A model generated the notes under the pieces. It ran no database searches. It was not told the DNA's origin and saw nothing but the letters and a program-made list of their open reading frames with translations. The position numbers and the translations under genes were made by a program. Of a stretch of 64,000 bases of DNA, positions 62,036 to 64,000 are shown in pieces. Source of the stretch: Flavobacterium sp. (GTDB lineage Bacteria; Bacteroidota; Bacteroidia; Flavobacteriales; Flavobacteriaceae); assembly GCA_012837155.1 (NCBI GenBank), contig CP051546.1, positions 343,474-407,473 on the forward strand. The letters are read 5' to 3'. Every line of letters starts with the position of its first letter. Within the stretch, counting starts at the first letter, position 1.

Positions 62036-64000
62036 TTATTTGATTAATTTAATTTCTACTCTTCTGTTTTTGGCTTTCCCTGCTTTAGTTTTGTTGGAAG
62101 CTATTGGTTTTTTGGAACCAAATCCTTCCGAGGTTAATCGGGATTCATTTACTCCTTTGTTGGTTAAATAGTTTTTAACAGCAGCAGCTCTGTTTTTGGA
62201 TAAGTTCAAGTTGCTAGTGGCTTTTCCCGTATTGTCGGTGTGTCCTTCAATAGCAAAACGAGTGCCTTCGTATTCGTTCATAATCGAAGCTATTTCGTCC
62301 AATTGGGTAAAAGAAACGGTTTTTATAGTTGCTTTTCCATTGTCAAACTGAATGGATTTAGAGAAATCATTCAATTGCTTAATCACTTTAGCATCGACTA
62401 CTTTCGGTTCGGTTTTGGGTTCGGTTTTGGGTTCGGTTTTTACCTCAGGGCATCCGTTGTTTTGGATAGTACCTGCTACGGTAGGGCATTTGTCATCTTT
62501 GTCAAGTACGCCATCGTTATCCGAATCTTTCCAAGGACATCCTTTGTTTTCTTTAGGACCGACTACATTAGGACACGCATCGTCTTTGTCTAACACGCCG
62601 TCTTTGTCGGAATCCAAATAAGGACAACCATTATTTTGAACAGGTCCTGCGCTATCAGGGCATTTGTCGTCTTTGTCGAATACGCCGTCTTTGTCGGAAT
62701 CTTTCCAAGGGCAGCCGTGGTTTTCGACTGGACCGGGTATTTCGGGACAATCATCGAATTTGTCTAATACGCCATCACTGTCACGATCTTTTAGTTTTCC
62801 TTGATAAATAGGAATTTTTAGTCCAAGATGTAAATCCAATCCTTTGGACTCTTTGGAAACCAAATTGGTAAGCACCGATCCGGATCCTACAAATAAAAGA
62901 CCTAGTCGAAGTCCTGCTCCTACTTGGGTTCCTCGGTATTCCATCCAGTTAATTGGAACATAAAAACTAAACCATTTGCTTTCGTATCGAGGAGTTAAGG
63001 ACACTACATTGGCAATCGTATTGGTGTTAAGGTCTTTTTTATTGGTTAGTCCCAAGTCTCCATTTAAATTCAAATAAAACTTGTTGTGTAAATTCCAATC
63101 GACATTGGCGTGCAAAGTGGTGGGCAAATTGGCTTTTTCTCCTTTTGGAAGCGTTGTTTTGGTGTAGTATCTATTCAAAAGGTCTTCCAAATTATCTTCG
63201 GCATCGTACTGTGCTTTGGTAATAGGAATGACTCTGTTTAGGTTGTATTGCGATTCTTTGGTGGCATTGTACGTAATGGAACCGATGTCGGTTACTGAAA
63301 CAGCCAAACGCAATTTGTATTTGTTTACATCTTTAAATGAGATTAATTTCCCGTTTTTATCGGTGGTTCGGTATTTTTCAAAATTAGGACGCCATTCGTA
63401 AACCAAACCTAGGTCGATTCCCAATCCTGTGGATTGGCTGTCGAGTTTGAAGTCTTTGAAAGTGTCTTCAATGTCTTTGCTGTCTCCTCCGTATCGTAAC
63501 GAACCCGTTGTGGCTATCGTACTGGCAATAGGTAAAGCATTATTATAAGTGTAATTGAGTGTTAAATTATCCGATTGATAATAGCGATTAGCGATTCCTT
63601 GTAGGTATTTGAGTGAGAAACCTCCCTTTAAAAAATGTTGGTCTTTATTCCATAAAACAGTAGCGTAAGACAGTCCTATTTCCGACCAAGCATGAGCAGT
63701 AACATTAAAATTACCTGCCGATTGATTGACATTTCTTTGCAAATCGAATCCATCTTGAATAGTGTTGAATACGTCTCCATTAATATTGCTGATGTTTGCA
63801 AAAACACGGGCTCGACTAAACAAGGCAACGGCATGCTTAGGAGCAATATTAAACATAAACGAAGGCCCCATAATATAGGTATTGAACGCAAAATTATTGT
63901 TGTTAGAAGGTGATTTTATGGTTTGTTTTTCAAAATCGAAGTTGTTTTTGAATACATCTCCTAATTTTACACTATAGTAGTCGTTGGTGCCTAGTGCGCT
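62036..64000 (-). CDS. OmpA-family protein with thrombospondin type 3 repeats, 5' end outside window
   Basis: More than 650 residues. The N-terminal part is a DUF5723-like outer-membrane barrel (GPSFMFNIAPKHAVALFSRA, WNLHNKFYLNLNGDLGLTNK). Five Asp-rich TSP3 repeats follow, for example KDSDKDGVFDKDDKCPDSAG and YLDSDKDGVLDKDDACPNVV, which bind calcium. A linker repeats EPKT three times. The OmpA domain holds IEGHTDNTGKATSNLNLSKN and RAAAVKNYLTNKGVNESRL, which binds peptidoglycan. The frame stays open to the window edge, so the start lies beyond 64000. Confidence 0.93.
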   Translation of the reverse strand, partial: SALGTNDYYSVKLGDVFKNNFDFEKQTIKSPSNNNNFAFNTYIMGPSFMFNIAPKHAVALFSRARVFANISNINGDVFNTIQDGFDLQRNVNQSAGNFNVTAHAWSEIGLSYATVLWNKDQHFLKGGFSLKYLQGIANRYYQSDNLTLNYTYNNALPIASTIATTGSLRYGGDSKDIEDTFKDFKLDSQSTGLGIDLGLVYEWRPNFEKYRTTDKNGKLISFKDVNKYKLRLAVSVTDIGSITYNATKESQYNLNRVIPITKAQYDAEDNLEDLLNRYYTKTTLPKGEKANLPTTLHANVDWNLHNKFYLNLNGDLGLTNKKDLNTNTIANVVSLTPRYESKWFSFYVPINWMEYRGTQVGAGLRLGLLFVGSGSVLTNLVSKESKGLDLHLGLKIPIYQGKLKDRDSDGVLDKFDDCPEIPGPVENHGCPWKDSDKDGVFDKDDKCPDSAGPVQNNGCPYLDSDKDGVLDKDDACPNVVGPKENKGCPWKDSDNDGVLDKDDKCPTVAGTIQNNGCPEVKTEPKTEPKTEPKVVDAKVIKQLNDFSKSIQFDNGKATIKTVSFTQLDEIASIMNEYEGTRFAIEGHTDNTGKATSNLNLSKNRAAAVKNYLTNKGVNESRLTSEGFGSKKPIASNKTKAGKAKNRRVEIKLIK

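Noticed and set aside
62240-62621. Plus-strand ORFs with GFGFGFG or SESFQG patterns
   Set aside because: They are antisense readings of the EPKT and TSP3 repeats of the OmpA gene.
62440-62790. Regular repeats that could be a CRISPR array
   Set aside because: The units are in-frame Asp-rich protein repeats without unique spacers of constant length. I saw no CRISPR array or cas gene in the window.

Overview
The window looks like chromosome of a Flavobacterium-like member of the Bacteroidota. It is AT-rich. It carries a FecI/FecR-controlled SusC/SusD locus, TonB receptors, an OmpA protein with thrombospondin type 3 repeats and a SufA-SufB-SufC-SufD cluster, and a TTTG / TAnnTTTG promoter can be read in front of the tRNA. 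The assembly is rough. Almost every long gene, including essential ones (serS, sufB, rsmA, recJ, mrp), changes frame at least once, usually at a homopolymer. I treat these as sequencing or consensus indels, so gene limits below are for the repaired reading and many single ORFs are only pieces of a gene.

Layout. 1-6.3 kb: housekeeping genes (rsmI, HopJ-family, recJ, MFS exporter, lpxH, queD, enoyl-CoA hydratase). 6.4-15.6 kb: a genomic island in the 3' end of tRNA-Ala(GGC), bounded by a 43-bp direct repeat. It holds a type I restriction-modification operon (hsdR, an AlbA_2/GHKL gene, hsdM, hsdS) whose hsdR is interrupted by an IS630-type element; no integrase is visible. 15.8-26 kb: trmB, a LysE transporter, an alkyltransferase-like protein, mrp and a NifU domain, then a minus-strand run of secreted proteins rich in peptidases (M60, M1, S8) and an MBL hydrolase. 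26.3-31.1 kb: sufA-like, a four-helix-bundle gene, sufB, a YoeB-type toxin-antitoxin pair, sufC, sufD. 31.2-41.6 kb, minus strand: 2-hydroxyacid dehydrogenase, proC, mgtE, rsmA, an Abi-family gene, a TPR protein, serS, a deoxynucleoside kinase and a hypothetical protein. 41.8-48.1 kb: an IS cluster (IS5-type, ISAs1-type, two IS1595-type copies) that truncates an M28 peptidase and splits a lipoprotein gene twice. 48.1-59.4 kb, minus strand: ECF sigma factor, FecR, SusC, SusD, FAS1-like lipoprotein, hypothetical, M16 peptidase. 59.8-64 kb: a TonB-dependent receptor and, convergently, an OmpA/TSP3 protein cut by the window edge.

How the parts work together. The sigma/anti-sigma pair probably switches on the adjacent SusCD transporter in response to its ligand. 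The nearby peptidases and the absence of any glycoside hydrolase suggest a peptide rather than a glycan substrate (inference). The defence-related content (type I RM island, Abi gene, toxin-antitoxin pair) lies in three separate places between core genes. For the IS630-type, ISAs1-type and IS1595-type insertions, exact target duplications can be read and the host reading frame closes when the element is removed; the IS5-type element has only a candidate TA duplication and no host continuation.
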